This document shows, piece by piece, positions 1 to 6,914 of a stretch of DNA of 29,294 bases (position 1 is the first letter of the stretch; each line of letters opens with the position of its first letter). A model generated the notes under the pieces. It was given only the letters and a program-made list of their open reading frames with translations, searched no databases and was not told the origin of the DNA. The DNA is from a virus: the IMG/VR virus record IMGVR_UViG_3300000595_000004, positions 1-29,294 of that record; one strand, 5' to 3'. The position numbers were made by a program, and so were the translations under genes.

Positions 1-1366
1 GTATTTGTTGGATATATTTTGTGGCTTGTGCCGTTGGTTCGGGGTCTTTTGCCCATCCTGAATTATCCCATGAGTATTGATTAGCGGCCAATTGATTTTG
101 TATTGCATACCGTGCAGCATCTAATAAGTGATTGAAAAAATCTATTGGAGTACCTGATTTTTTATCGTTCCATGCGTAATTATTTAACTCTTTTATCAGG
201 TTAATACTTTCGGGGTCTATAATTAATTCGTAGTCTTGCAATATTGCTATTCCAGCTGTAATAGAACCTGGGCCTTTTATTGCCTCAATTATATTTAATC
301 CTTTGGCTAATATTTCCGTTATTAATCGAGGTTCTGCACTATCTGCAACAATTAAACTATCCCCTGCATGAAATTTGTTTCTATCGGCTATTTCCGATGT
401 GGTTAACCGCGCTTCATAGAAACATTCTTTTAGATATATCTTTTTATTTGCATGGTCTATTGATGTTTTTATTAGCGTAGTGGGATCGACACTAAAACCA
501 AAATCCTGCCCAAATACCGGAACTGTAATTTCTTTAAATTCCCCTATGCTCCAATTTGTGTAAATTACACCCTCTGCTTTATCAAGCCATCCCCCTTTAA
601 TGATGTGTTTATAGTAATTTGCTTTTTTTAAAATCTTTGGCGGTAATGTTTCTCTTTCGGCAGGTTTAGTATTTAGCCAAATTTCATATCCTTTTCTTTT
701 ATCTTCAAAATCATTCCAAATATTTTCAGGTATAAATTCTCTTTCAATATCTCTATATTCTGCATGGATATAAAGCACGTTATCTTTTATTCCGTTATAT
801 CCCTCTGCTACCCCGTTTGCCTCGAATAATTCTTTGTATATCCAATGCTCTTTCGTTGCAGGGTTAAGTAATAGTATATTTAAGTTTCTTACGTCAAGGG
901 CGCGAATTGACTTTTTAATTTTGTCCCAATTTTCAAAAGATGGCATTTCTTCGGCCTCTTCTAAAATGAACATCGAAAAGTTTTTTAATGACTTTAGATT
1001 TGCGGTTTGATTTCCTGCACTTGTCTTTATGCCCTTGAAAACTATTTTACTATTGTTGAAATTACCGGTTATGCGGTCTTTATTTACTTCAAATGAATTG
1101 TAGCATTCAAGTATATCTATCTTCTCGTTAAATTCGGGTATTATGCTGTCTTCTGCGCTTGTTAAGGTGTAACGGGTATAAAGTATTCTATGGTTAAAGT
1201 CTTTCGCTGCAATGCAGGAAAATAGCCCTGTAGCAAATGATTTTTGACTATATCTACCACCTGTTATGATTACGGTATCAACCCCGAATAACTCATTATC
1301 AGGCAAACAAGAAAGCCACTCAAAAAGTGGCTCATATTTTTCGCTAATTTTTATTTTTTCAGACAT
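1..1366 (-). CDS. terL: Phage terminase large subunit (C-terminus outside window)
   Basis: This is the DNA-packaging motor ATPase and nuclease that loads phage DNA into proheads. The ORF starts at the ATG at 1366, overlapping the small-subunit stop by 8 nt, and stays open to the window edge (455 codons). A Walker A variant GGRYSQKS lies near residues 36-43, and a Walker B with catalytic Glu (FILEEAEE) near 133-140. The RNase H-like nuclease core has FGQDFGFSVDPT near 285, IVADSAEP near 340 and LLDAARYA near 415. The pattern fits the PBSX/Terminase_6 type. At over 450 residues it is probably close to complete. The stop codon is not in the window. Confidence 0.95.
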   Translation of the reverse strand, partial: MSEKIKISEKYEPLFEWLSCLPDNELFGVDTVIITGGRYSQKSFATGLFSCIAAKDFNHRILYTRYTLTSAEDSIIPEFNEKIDILECYNSFEVNKDRITGNFNNSKIVFKGIKTSAGNQTANLKSLKNFSMFILEEAEEMPSFENWDKIKKSIRALDVRNLNILLLNPATKEHWIYKELFEANGVAEGYNGIKDNVLYIHAEYRDIEREFIPENIWNDFEDKRKGYEIWLNTKPAERETLPPKILKKANYYKHIIKGGWLDKAEGVIYTNWSIGEFKEITVPVFGQDFGFSVDPTTLIKTSIDHANKKIYLKECFYEARLTTSEIADRNKFHAGDSLIVADSAEPRLITEILAKGLNIIEAIKGPGSITAGIAILQDYELIIDPESINLIKELNNYAWNDKKSGTPIDFFNHLLDAARYAIQNQLAANQYSWDNSGWAKDPEPTAQATKYIQQI

Positions 1367-1790
1367 TTGCGCCCTTGGTAAAAACTATAGATGTTGGTGT
1401 AAATTTCTCACCGCCTGTAGTATGGTCAATAGATTGATTGTCTTTCCATCCAAATCTATTTTTCATATTCATATACCATCCTGTGTAATTGAAATCCTTA
1501 TTTGATAGATTAGTACGCCCGTTTTTATGCCACCATGTTTCGGATAGTAAACGTCCAATTTTTATTACTTGATTAAATTCTTCTTCTTCCTCAATCCATC
1601 TACTCCAAAGCGTATAAGAGCCAAATCCACATTCATTATATATCAATGCTCTTACCTCTACGTCAGATGCACCTTGTGAATATAGTAATAAAATATCATC
1701 ATGCCATTTATCCCAAAGTAAACTAAGTCCTATTTTTGGTCTTCCACCATCATTATTTACAGCATTTTTATTATCAATTGGCGCTCCCAT
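1359..1790 (-). CDS. terS: Phage terminase small subunit
   Basis: The 143-residue protein probably recognises phage DNA and hands it to the large subunit, whose start codon it overlaps by 8 nt. The N-terminal half (about 17-82) contains GRPKIG, then a helical segment QGASDVEVRALIYNE and LWSRWIEEEEEF, which looks like a helix-turn-helix DNA-binding region. The C-terminal part has NMKNRFGWKDNQSIDHTTGG, a sequence typical of small subunits in Bacteroidota phages. The N-terminal domain is clearly related to the first 72 residues of the gene just upstream, including a 23-nt identical DNA stretch (1654-1676 against 2298-2320). The gap to that gene is 2 nt, so the two are probably co-transcribed. 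Confidence 0.88.
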   Translation of the reverse strand: MGAPIDNKNAVNNDGGRPKIGLSLLWDKWHDDILLLYSQGASDVEVRALIYNECGFGSYTLWSRWIEEEEEFNQVIKIGRLLSETWWHKNGRTNLSNKDFNYTGWYMNMKNRFGWKDNQSIDHTTGGEKFTPTSIVFTKGANV

Positions 1791-1792
1791 AA

Positions 1793-2395
1793 CTACAACC
1801 TGCTACCCTTACTTAAATTGTCAAATGCCCATAATGGATTTAAATTAGATAAACTCCAACATTTACGTAATTCGTTTTCATCTGTTAAATTAAATTTACT
1901 AACGGGTTTAATGTGGTCAATATGCCATGAGCCATAATTGTCAAATGACATGCCATCTTTTAGACTATTTTCTATATGTTGTATATACTCTTGTTTTGAA
2001 TATCCTAAAAGATTAAATGTTTTTTTATTGAATTTACCACTTTTATTTTTTGTATGGTAATTTAGCATTGACCTAAGCGATTGAATAATTTTATTTTCTC
2101 CTTTATATTCAGACTTTCTGTTTTTTCTTCTAATTTCTAATTTTTCAATTAGTTTGCTATTTGTAGGTTTTCTTATATTTGAGCCTCTCAATATCCTGCC
2201 GTTTTTTATGGTTTCACTAAACTCAATTTCTTGTTCCATCCACCGTACCCATAAATCATTTGAAAATGTGCCTCTTAACTCATATATATATGCTTTCACC
2301 TCTACGTCAGATGCACCTTGCTTATATAATTGCAATACTTGTATCTGCCAATCTTTGGGCAAATCAAATTTTTCTAAAGGTCTTCCTGCACTCAT
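1793..2395 (-). CDS. TerS-like DNA-binding domain fused to HNH endonuclease
   Basis: The product is 200 residues from the ATG at 2395; a TTG at 2404 would add three residues. Residues 1-72 match the N-terminus of the small terminase next door: GRPLEKF, QGASDVEV, LWVRWMEQEIEFSETI. A basic linker (73-125) and an LGYSKQEYIQHIE segment follow. The C-terminus is an HNH domain: WHIDHIKPVSKF (His158, Asp160, His161), SLSNLNPLWAFDN and a final Lys. The small-terminase C-terminal signature is absent. It could be a homing endonuclease that captured a terminase DNA-binding domain, or a packaging-associated HNH nuclease like those encoded beside terminases in other phages. The domain calls are firm, but the function is inference. 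Confidence 0.85.
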   Translation of the reverse strand: MSAGRPLEKFDLPKDWQIQVLQLYKQGASDVEVKAYIYELRGTFSNDLWVRWMEQEIEFSETIKNGRILRGSNIRKPTNSKLIEKLEIRRKNRKSEYKGENKIIQSLRSMLNYHTKNKSGKFNKKTFNLLGYSKQEYIQHIENSLKDGMSFDNYGSWHIDHIKPVSKFNLTDENELRKCWSLSNLNPLWAFDNLSKGSRL

Positions 2396-2401
2396 GTAAA
2401 T

Positions 2402-2433
2402 CAAAAGTACCTAAACATTTACCAATTGTCAAA
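2402..2433 (-). promoter_or_regulatory. Candidate Bacteroidota promoter for the terminase genes
   Basis: On the minus strand TTTG (2433-2430) is followed by 20 nt and TACTTTTG (2409-2402), matching the TTTG/TAnnTTTG consensus. It lies just after a terminator and just before the TerS-HNH gene. The -7 box ends only 6 nt before the ATG at 2395, so the transcript would be nearly leaderless. Confidence 0.45.
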
Positions 2434-2453
2434 ATCTAAAATGTTTTTTAATG

Positions 2454-2480
2454 AAAAAAGCCCCCTTAATTGGAGGCTTA
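2454..2480 (-). terminator. Rho-independent terminator upstream of terminase operon
   Basis: On the minus strand AAGCCTCC, a 6-nt loop and GGGGGCTT (one G-T pair) are followed by a T run. It ends the transcript of the small genes to the right and separates them from the terminase genes. Confidence 0.8.
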
Positions 2481-2534
2481 AATTTCGCTTGCCGGGCTTT
2501 TAATTCAGGGAGTGTTTGGCTATATAACGTATCC

Positions 2535-2585
2535 TTAACTGTGTTTTTTTACTGTTCGCGCCAACGAATTACCGGTTGTTTTCAT
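2535..2585 (-). CDS. Possible 16-residue peptide
   Basis: A short ORF (MKTTGNSLARTVKKHS) starts at an ATG overlapping the stop of the preceding 21-codon ORF as ATGA. The coupling and the Met-Lys-Thr start seen in many genes here are the only support. It lies between the last clear gene and the terminator, and could be untranslated 3' sequence. Confidence 0.25.
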   Translation of the reverse strand: MKTTGNSLARTVKKHS

Positions 2586-2647
2586 GCGTTATAATCGTTT
2601 AAGTTGTTCCAAAGTCTTTTTAGGTATGCTATTATTCGCTTTTTCAT
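2582..2647 (-). CDS. Possible 21-residue basic peptide
   Basis: A short ORF (MKKRIIAYLKRLWNNLNDYNA) is preceded by AAAGGA 5 nt before the ATG, one of the few Shine-Dalgarno-like sequences in the window. The peptide is basic and could form an amphipathic helix. It follows the 75-residue gene by 16 nt. No family is recognised, and chance is not excluded. Confidence 0.35.
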   Translation of the reverse strand: MKKRIIAYLKRLWNNLNDYNA

Positions 2648-2663
2648 AATTCCTTTATTTGGG

Positions 2664-2891
2664 TTAAAAGTTCGGTTGTTTTGATAGATATTTTTCCCAT
2701 TTTGAACTAAGGCTATTTTCACGGATAAAGTTTCTGAACAACTCATCCTTTCCTTCTGTAGCGGCGGTGTGCCCAGCGATGAAAGCGTTACGTTTTTTTC
2801 GAGTGTCCGACTTGGTTTCCATATTTAAAAACGGGTATCTTTCTTTCGCTAATTCCTCAACACTTTTCTGCTCGTTATTGCTGTTTTCCAT
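2664..2891 (-). CDS. Small hypothetical protein, 75 residues
   Basis: A hydrophilic protein without membrane segment or signal peptide. The middle reads RNAFIAGHTAATEGKDE, resembling the NAFIAGA-type helix seen in many small proteins of Bacteroidota phages, preceded by ELAKERYPFLN. The start overlaps the end of the preceding gene by 17 nt, so the two are probably translationally coupled. It is the last clear gene before the terminator at 2454-2480. No function can be assigned. Confidence 0.7.
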   Translation of the reverse strand: MENSNNEQKSVEELAKERYPFLNMETKSDTRKKRNAFIAGHTAATEGKDELFRNFIRENSLSSKWEKYLSKQPNF

Positions 2892-3327
2892 CGTTAATTG
2901 TTTTTAAAATTTGGGTGAGGTTGATGTCATTTATTCCAGATATTCTAATACCTTCTTTATAGTGCCTTGATTTGTTCATCGCCTTACGCTTAACTGCCTC
3001 CCCCATAGCTAACATATCAGCCTCGGTGTAGAAACAGGGCTGGTTAAAGTCGCTTTCGGCGGTTGGGTTAAGGATATTGCCGATGTGAATAGTAAGCGGG
3101 TTACTGCTGCCAGATATAACCTGCTCAATCATTAGTAATCGTTTCCCCATAGCCTCCATTGTTTGCTTTTGGCTTTCAATTACACCGGATAGCCCGTCGA
3201 TGATTTTCTGCTGGTTGGTGTGTACGGCGTGCATACAATCAAAATAAGTGCCTTTTTTGCCGTTATATTCTGTTTCAAATATTTTCCAATAAGCATCTTT
3301 TTGCTCGTCTGTCATTTCAGTTTTCAT
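2875..3327 (-). CDS. Hypothetical protein, 150 residues
   Basis: I place the start at the ATG at 3327 (MKTEMTDEQ) rather than at an upstream non-ATG codon, because the 30-codon ORF before it ends at 3329, one nt away, and because Met-Lys-Thr is a common start here. The protein is mostly helical, with a central stretch QKQTMEAMGKRLLMIEQVI that could form a short coiled coil. The C-terminal half contains EADMLAMGEAVKRKAM. No known domain or catalytic motif is visible. It is part of a tightly packed row of coupled small genes running from 3927 to 2664. Confidence 0.72.
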   Translation of the reverse strand: MKTEMTDEQKDAYWKIFETEYNGKKGTYFDCMHAVHTNQQKIIDGLSGVIESQKQTMEAMGKRLLMIEQVISGSSNPLTIHIGNILNPTAESDFNQPCFYTEADMLAMGEAVKRKAMNKSRHYKEGIRISGINDINLTQILKTINDGKQQ

Positions 3328-3328
3328 C

Positions 3329-3421
3329 TCAAATAATTTTTTGTTTCCAATCACAAAATAAAGCAATACCAATCAAAGGTATGAGGATTAATAGAGTGAT
3401 TAAAAGGGTTATGCGTTTCAT
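3329..3421 (-). CDS. 30-residue single-span membrane peptide
   Basis: The peptide starts MKRITLLITLLILIPL and continues through a hydrophobic helix of about 20 residues, ending in DWKQKII. Its ATG overlaps the stop of the preceding gene (ATGA), and its stop lies one nt before the next ATG. That double coupling makes real translation likely. The form is a positive N-terminus plus one membrane helix. Small phage membrane peptides of this sort can serve in lysis, host takeover or exclusion, but nothing here decides which. Confidence 0.55.
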   Translation of the reverse strand: MKRITLLITLLILIPLIGIALFCDWKQKII

Positions 3422-3643
3422 ATAATTTCGCCGGTTTTTATGTAGGTGTTAAACGCTAAATCCTGAAATTCCCCCTCACAGTGAAACTTAATGTCGCGTT
3501 CCAAATCTTTATCGGCCTCAACTTCTTTCAGTCGGTCAATCCCGCTTTCATCGATTGCGCTTTGCAACATGCGCCCCGTCAACATCTCCCTCTATCTCGT
3601 AGGTTACTGTTAAGTTATCGTATTGGTAAGTGTAGGTTTTCAC
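3418..3643 (-). pseudogene. Small gene split by a one-base frameshift
   Basis: Reading starts at a GTG at 3643 that overlaps the stop of the preceding gene (GTGA): MKTYTYQYDNLTVTYEIEGD, ending early at 3548. A second frame from about 3585 reads SAIDESGIDRLKEVEADKD, then FHCEGEFQDLAFNTYI, ending at 3418 and coupled as ATGA to the next gene. The whole interval is 226 nt, one base more than 75 codons. Dropping one G from the run of four on the coding strand (gacggggcgc) joins the halves. It could be a true mutation, an assembly error or programmed frameshifting. Both halves look like real protein; the family is unknown. Confidence 0.6.
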
Positions 3644-3927
3644 AATGATTTTAGTTTTTCGGTGCTTTCTTTCAATTGTTTTTCGTAATAATGTTTTATA
3701 TTACTTTTTTCTTTTTTCAACAATTCAGCCGCATCCTTAGCAGTATAAACAACTTGTTTTGCATCAATTATTTCAGGTAAACTTTGGCCATTTTCTATGA
3801 AAAATGCTTTTTTTACTTCATACCAATCTATGTAAGACAAAGTAAATGCAATGCCATGTTTTATATCTTGCCCCCATGAACTTACATAGTATGCTCTTTG
3901 ATATTTAATTATTTCCGGTGTTTTCAT
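3640..3927 (-). CDS. Hypothetical protein, 95 residues
   Basis: Starts MKTPEIIKYQRAYYVSSW. The first two thirds are mixed with many aromatic residues (SYIDWYEVKKAFFIE), and the last third is a charged helix (DAAELLKKEKSNIKHYYEKQLKE) likely to form a coiled coil. The leader contains AACACTTTAAAG and AAACACATAACAATG, the AACAC-rich leader found before many genes here. Its stop overlaps the next start as GTGA. It follows the terminator at 3964-3992. No function is recognised. Confidence 0.7.
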   Translation of the reverse strand: MKTPEIIKYQRAYYVSSWGQDIKHGIAFTLSYIDWYEVKKAFFIENGQSLPEIIDAKQVVYTAKDAAELLKKEKSNIKHYYEKQLKESTEKLKSL

Positions 3928-3963
3928 TGTTATGTGTTTTTTTTCTTTAAAGTGTTTTGCCTG

Positions 3964-3992
3964 AAAAGCCCCGCTATGTTTGGTAGCGAGGC
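3964..3992 (-). terminator. Rho-independent terminator after the 91-residue gene
   Basis: On the minus strand GCCTCGCTA, a 7-nt loop and TAGCGGGGC (one G-T pair) are followed by TTTTC. It lies downstream of the gene at 4302-4027. A second perfect 6-bp hairpin (CCGTGA/TCACGG, 3996-4014) sits just before it, without a T run. Confidence 0.75.
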
Positions 3993-4026
3993 AAGCCGTG
4001 AATCTATCTCACGGAACACGGTGTTT

Positions 4027-4302
4027 TTATAAAAACGGATTCAAAGGCCTCAAAACATAATCCTCATCAACCCTTTTGAATTTAAAGTTTTTTGTCCAAA
4101 CTTTTGCCCTAACAAAATATTTTTCATTAGTGGTTCTGCCAGGCCTGTTAATCCACATTATTTTATCATCTACATAAGACTCAAAAAAGTATTCATCACC
4201 AGTAGAATCAATGGCAACCAAAACAGGTTTAATTTCCAAGTTCCTTTTTACAGGGTTGTTGTAGATACTTTCCGAAGCTGATAACATTTTAACTAAGCCC
4301 AT
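4027..4302 (-). CDS. Hypothetical protein with its own promoter and terminator, 91 residues
   Basis: No domain is recognised. The sequence is mostly beta-like and charged: IKPVLVAIDSTGDEYFFESY, then KIMWINRPGR and KYFVRAKVWTKNFKFKRV. The gene is flanked by a copy of the repeated promoter (4345-4376) and by the hairpins at 3964-4014, so it appears to be expressed as a single-gene unit. A single gene with a strong dedicated promoter is often needed early or in quantity, but that is inference. The AAAGGA before it is about 24 nt from the ATG, too far to be a normal Shine-Dalgarno site. Confidence 0.7.
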   Translation of the reverse strand: MGLVKMLSASESIYNNPVKRNLEIKPVLVAIDSTGDEYFFESYVDDKIMWINRPGRTTNEKYFVRAKVWTKNFKFKRVDEDYVLRPLNPFL

Positions 4303-4344
4303 GATTTTTGATAGTTTTTAAAATTCCTTTGTGTTATTGCTCAA

Positions 4345-4376
4345 CAAATGTATATTTTATTTTTAATACATCCTAA
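4345..4376 (-). promoter_or_regulatory. Repeated promoter, copy 1
   Basis: The minus strand has TACATTTG (4352-4345) preceded by GTATTAAAAATAAAATA. The 25-bp core (4345-4369) is identical at 10878, 18657 and 23867. The -33 box here is TTAG instead of TTTG, 20 nt upstream. It drives the gene at 4302. Confidence 0.75.
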
Positions 4377-4394
4377 TATTATTTCACTTTTTTT

Positions 4395-4676
4395 TCAAAA
4401 ACTTCTATTCACTCTTTTATGGTCTTTTATTTCGGCCTCTTGAATGGCTTCTAAGCCGCTGTTTGTCAGGCAGTAAGACGTGAAATTTAGGGATGGTGCG
4501 CATCCTGTATCAATCAACCCGTTATTATATAGCTTTCGGTATGTAGGGTAAATTATTCTGTAATCGTTGCCGTCTACATCGCTAAAAAATAATTCGTTCG
4601 CTATATCGTCTGTAATTAGCTTGCCTCCATCTCTTAATGTTTTTAAAATAAAAAGCTGGGTGTCGGATAGTTTCAT
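4395..4676 (-). CDS. Winged-helix DNA-binding protein, 93 residues
   Basis: The fold of a small winged-helix regulator is suggested by LSDTQLFILKTLRDGGKLIT (helix 1), TDDIANELF and IYPTYRKLYNNGLIDTG (recognition helix region), then a beta wing ending YCLTNSGLEAIQEAE, as in MarR/PadR-like proteins. The start overlaps the stop of the secreted-protein gene by 4 nt (ATGA). It sits directly before promoter copy 1, so it is a candidate regulator of the repeated promoters, though nothing shows binding. Family assignment is by pattern only. Confidence 0.6.
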   Translation of the reverse strand: MKLSDTQLFILKTLRDGGKLITDDIANELFFSDVDGNDYRIIYPTYRKLYNNGLIDTGCAPSLNFTSYCLTNSGLEAIQEAEIKDHKRVNRSF

Positions 4677-5074
4677 CTTTTGAAAACCAAAAGTACAACA
4701 TTTGTGACGCGTCGTTTATCTTCGTAAAGATAGGTTTCAGTTCGGCCTATATTAGGTTTAAAATCATCTTTGTAATATTCAGGTGTATTGTAGGTACCGG
4801 CAACGTCGGTACCAAATGCGTATGATTGTATGGCTGTCTTTTTATAAGTTTGCCAAATTACATATCCGCTGCGCCATTGTTCCCACGGAACCCGGTATTT
4901 AGGATCGTCATCTTTAGCTGGCATGACAAGTTCCTTAAAGTAGACAGGTATTGTATCAGGCAGATAATCAATTCTCTTATTTATTACGGTGTCGTAAATA
5001 ACGTGTGTTTTCGGCTGTGTAAATCCCGCCAATGCTACAAAGGCAAAGATTAATGTTAAAATTGTTGTTTTCAT
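4673..5074 (-). CDS. Secreted hypothetical protein, 133 residues
   Basis: The N-terminus MKTTILTLIFAFVALAGFTQ is a typical Sec signal peptide, with likely cleavage after residues 18-20 and no lipobox Cys. The mature part is rich in Tyr, Asp and Thr (KTHVIYDTVINKRIDYLPDT, WEQWRSGYVIWQTYKK) and ends with a short hydrophobic strand VTNVVLLVFKR. A secreted or periplasmic protein among early phage genes could alter the host envelope, for instance in superinfection exclusion; this is inference. The leader carries AACTTAAACACG before the ATG. No family is recognised. Confidence 0.68.
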   Translation of the reverse strand: MKTTILTLIFAFVALAGFTQPKTHVIYDTVINKRIDYLPDTIPVYFKELVMPAKDDDPKYRVPWEQWRSGYVIWQTYKKTAIQSYAFGTDVAGTYNTPEYYKDDFKPNIGRTETYLYEDKRRVTNVVLLVFKR

Positions 5075-5103
5075 TTTTTCGTGTTTAAGTTGTTGTTACT
5101 ACT

Positions 5104-5463
5104 TTAAATGCCCAAACTATTATCGGCGTAGTCGCGTTGTTTAAATCCATCTCTCCAATCTTGCATTAAGCGTGGGTTTTCAATCAGTTTATCAACCGAC
5201 CGCCAAGCGTCATTATATTGTTGTTTTGTGAGTAGCGTTTTTATTACCGCTGCGAACGTTTTTAATTCAACATACCTGATACTTTCGCTTAATAGATGTC
5301 GCTTTGCTTTAAGTTCCCTAATCGGTTTTGAATAGGTTGCAACTAAAACGTTATCATTTGCTTTAATGGCAAATAGTTTTAGATTTTCGAGTGTATCAAT
5401 TTCTTTTGTGATAGCATCAACCTCTTTCAAAATTGCTGATGCTTGCTCTAATTCAGTTATCAT
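5104..5463 (-). CDS. Hypothetical helical protein, 119 residues
   Basis: Mostly helical. The N-terminal two thirds look like a coiled coil: MITELEQASAILKEVDAIT and SKPIRELKAKRHLLSESIRY. The end, LMQDWRDGFKQRDYADNSLG, is more polar. The start overlaps the stop of the HNH/zinc protein gene by 4 nt, so the two are coupled and may work together. No catalytic motif or membrane segment is seen. Confidence 0.68.
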   Translation of the reverse strand: MITELEQASAILKEVDAITKEIDTLENLKLFAIKANDNVLVATYSKPIRELKAKRHLLSESIRYVELKTFAAVIKTLLTKQQYNDAWRSVDKLIENPRLMQDWRDGFKQRDYADNSLGI

Positions 5464-5951
5464 AATCCTAAATATTTGTTTGCTTTGATAATTTCGGCCT
5501 CCGTTAACAAGTGTTTGAATTTATTGAACCGCTGAATTGCTAAATCATATACTTTCATGTTTAGACGGTCTTCAACTCCTTTGTTATCCCATTTGGAATG
5601 ACAGCCGCCCTTTGCACATAGGAATAGTTTATTTTGAGGGTGAGTTGATACTGTTGGGAAACCCACTGATTGCTTCATGCTCTTTGGTAGGATATGGGCA
5701 ATACATGCCCGTTTATCGCTTGCACTGAATGCGTATAAAGGCAAATCGCAATTATCACAAATATATGGCATCACCAAAGTTTCAGAGGCAAAGAATACAT
5801 TCAATTCTTTTTTAAATGTTTTTTCGGCCTCTGTTAATGGTTTGTTGCTATTTGCTTTACCGGCGCAATCCTTACATAATTTCGGGCTTGCTTTCCACAA
5901 CTTGCATTGCTTATGGCATACGCTACACTCTTTTAGTTTTGTTTGTATCAT
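5460..5951 (-). CDS. Zinc-binding HNH nuclease-like protein, 163 residues
   Basis: Two cysteine pairs at the N-terminus (CSVCHKQC near 9-16 and LCKDCAGK near 25-32) form a likely zinc ribbon. A second part has ICDNCDLPLYAF, then AHILPKS, HPQNKLFLC and GCHSKWDN, which gives the spaced His, Asn and His of an HNH (treble-clef) fold. It recalls phage HNH recombination nucleases such as NinG, but the match is only by layout, so a structural zinc protein is also possible. It is coupled to the helical protein downstream. Confidence 0.6.
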   Translation of the reverse strand: MIQTKLKECSVCHKQCKLWKASPKLCKDCAGKANSNKPLTEAEKTFKKELNVFFASETLVMPYICDNCDLPLYAFSASDKRACIAHILPKSMKQSVGFPTVSTHPQNKLFLCAKGGCHSKWDNKGVEDRLNMKVYDLAIQRFNKFKHLLTEAEIIKANKYLGL

Positions 5952-5996
5952 ATTGCTTTTTTGTTTTCGGGGTGTTTGCTTAATTGTTTTCCTTTT

Positions 5997-6914
5997 TTAA
6001 AATAATTGTGTTGTGTTTACCGAACCTTTACCATTCCAAAATATTTTTTCAATGGTTTTCTTTTTGTTATTTGTGGCTGATAAACTGGATCGGTGCGTAA
6101 AGGCCATTACTTCAGTAAATGGTGTGGCGTACTCTGAAATATAAACAGGGTAATGCATATCATTTGCCCATTCATAAAACTTTTCATGGTCAAAACCTCC
6201 CTCTTTATATTCCCCTGTTCCTTTGTATGGAATATCGCAGTATATCACAGGATTGTTACCTGAAATTAAAACATTTTCATAACTACCATTTGTTATTTGC
6301 AGGTTTTGCAGGTTTTGCAGTCTTGCAAGGCTTTCTATAAACGCTAAACTTTCTAAGTTCTGCATATCAAACCTATTTTTAGTTAATTTTTCTATGTAAT
6401 CGCAAAATACAACCCTCCTTTTTTGAATGCCTTTTATATTAAATAAGTTAGGTATATCAATATTCAATTTAGTCATAGATTCGGAACAGCAATTAACAAC
6501 TATTTCATGCCCCAATCTTTTTGTTTCTTCAATGTCAGCACCGTAGATATATGAGGATTGTTTATTACCGAAACTCCAGCAACTCATAACAAAACCTGAA
6601 TACCAATCAGCATCGGTACGTTCACACTGTTTAAAGAACTCTTCACGTGTCACCCATTCAAAGAATTTAGGCTCTAATGTTCGATGTGAGCGTAAATAAT
6701 CAACTAAGTGGTATATGTGGCTGTTTAATTCGTTATAATGAACTGTAAATCGGTAATCACGTACAGCAGTAAATGATATAGAACCCCCACCACCAAACAA
6801 ATCATAAAAATCTGATATACCATTATGCCTACTCGTTATAAAATGCAAAATTTCGGATGCCAACTTTCTTTTTGACCCCATGTAACCAATACCTAATTTT
6901 TCTTTAGATGACAT
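5997..6914 (-). CDS. D12-class DNA adenine N6-methyltransferase (Dam-like)
   Basis: The protein transfers a methyl group from S-adenosylmethionine to adenine in DNA. The N-terminus has GYMGSKRKLASEI (residues 10-22) and the SAM-binding loop DLFGGGGSISF (38-48). Motif IV, normally DPPY in Dam enzymes, reads CDIPYKGTGEY (DIPY at 227-230). The length of 305 residues suits the D12 class. Its start overlaps the HNH endonuclease gene upstream by 11 nt. It could protect phage DNA from restriction or mark it for packaging. The target is not known; GATC, the usual Dam site, is scarce in this window. A 9-bp tandem repeat at 6296-6320 encodes LQNLQNLQ. Confidence 0.88.
   Translation of the reverse strand: MSSKEKLGIGYMGSKRKLASEILHFITSRHNGISDFYDLFGGGGSISFTAVRDYRFTVHYNELNSHIYHLVDYLRSHRTLEPKFFEWVTREEFFKQCERTDADWYSGFVMSCWSFGNKQSSYIYGADIEETKRLGHEIVVNCCSESMTKLNIDIPNLFNIKGIQKRRVVFCDYIEKLTKNRFDMQNLESLAFIESLARLQNLQNLQITNGSYENVLISGNNPVIYCDIPYKGTGEYKEGGFDHEKFYEWANDMHYPVYISEYATPFTEVMAFTHRSSLSATNNKKKTIEKIFWNGKGSVNTTQLF
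6296..6320. repeat. Short 9-bp tandem repeat inside the adenine methyltransferase gene
   Basis: The unit aggttttgc occurs twice in a row (6301-6309, 6310-6318) with partial copies on both sides. It is in frame and encodes Leu-Gln-Asn repeats. Copy-number change would keep the frame. Confidence 0.7.

Noticed and set aside
3374-3381. TACCTTTG box on the minus strand resembling a promoter
   Set aside because: It lies inside the coupled 30-codon gene and its -33 position is poor (TTTA).
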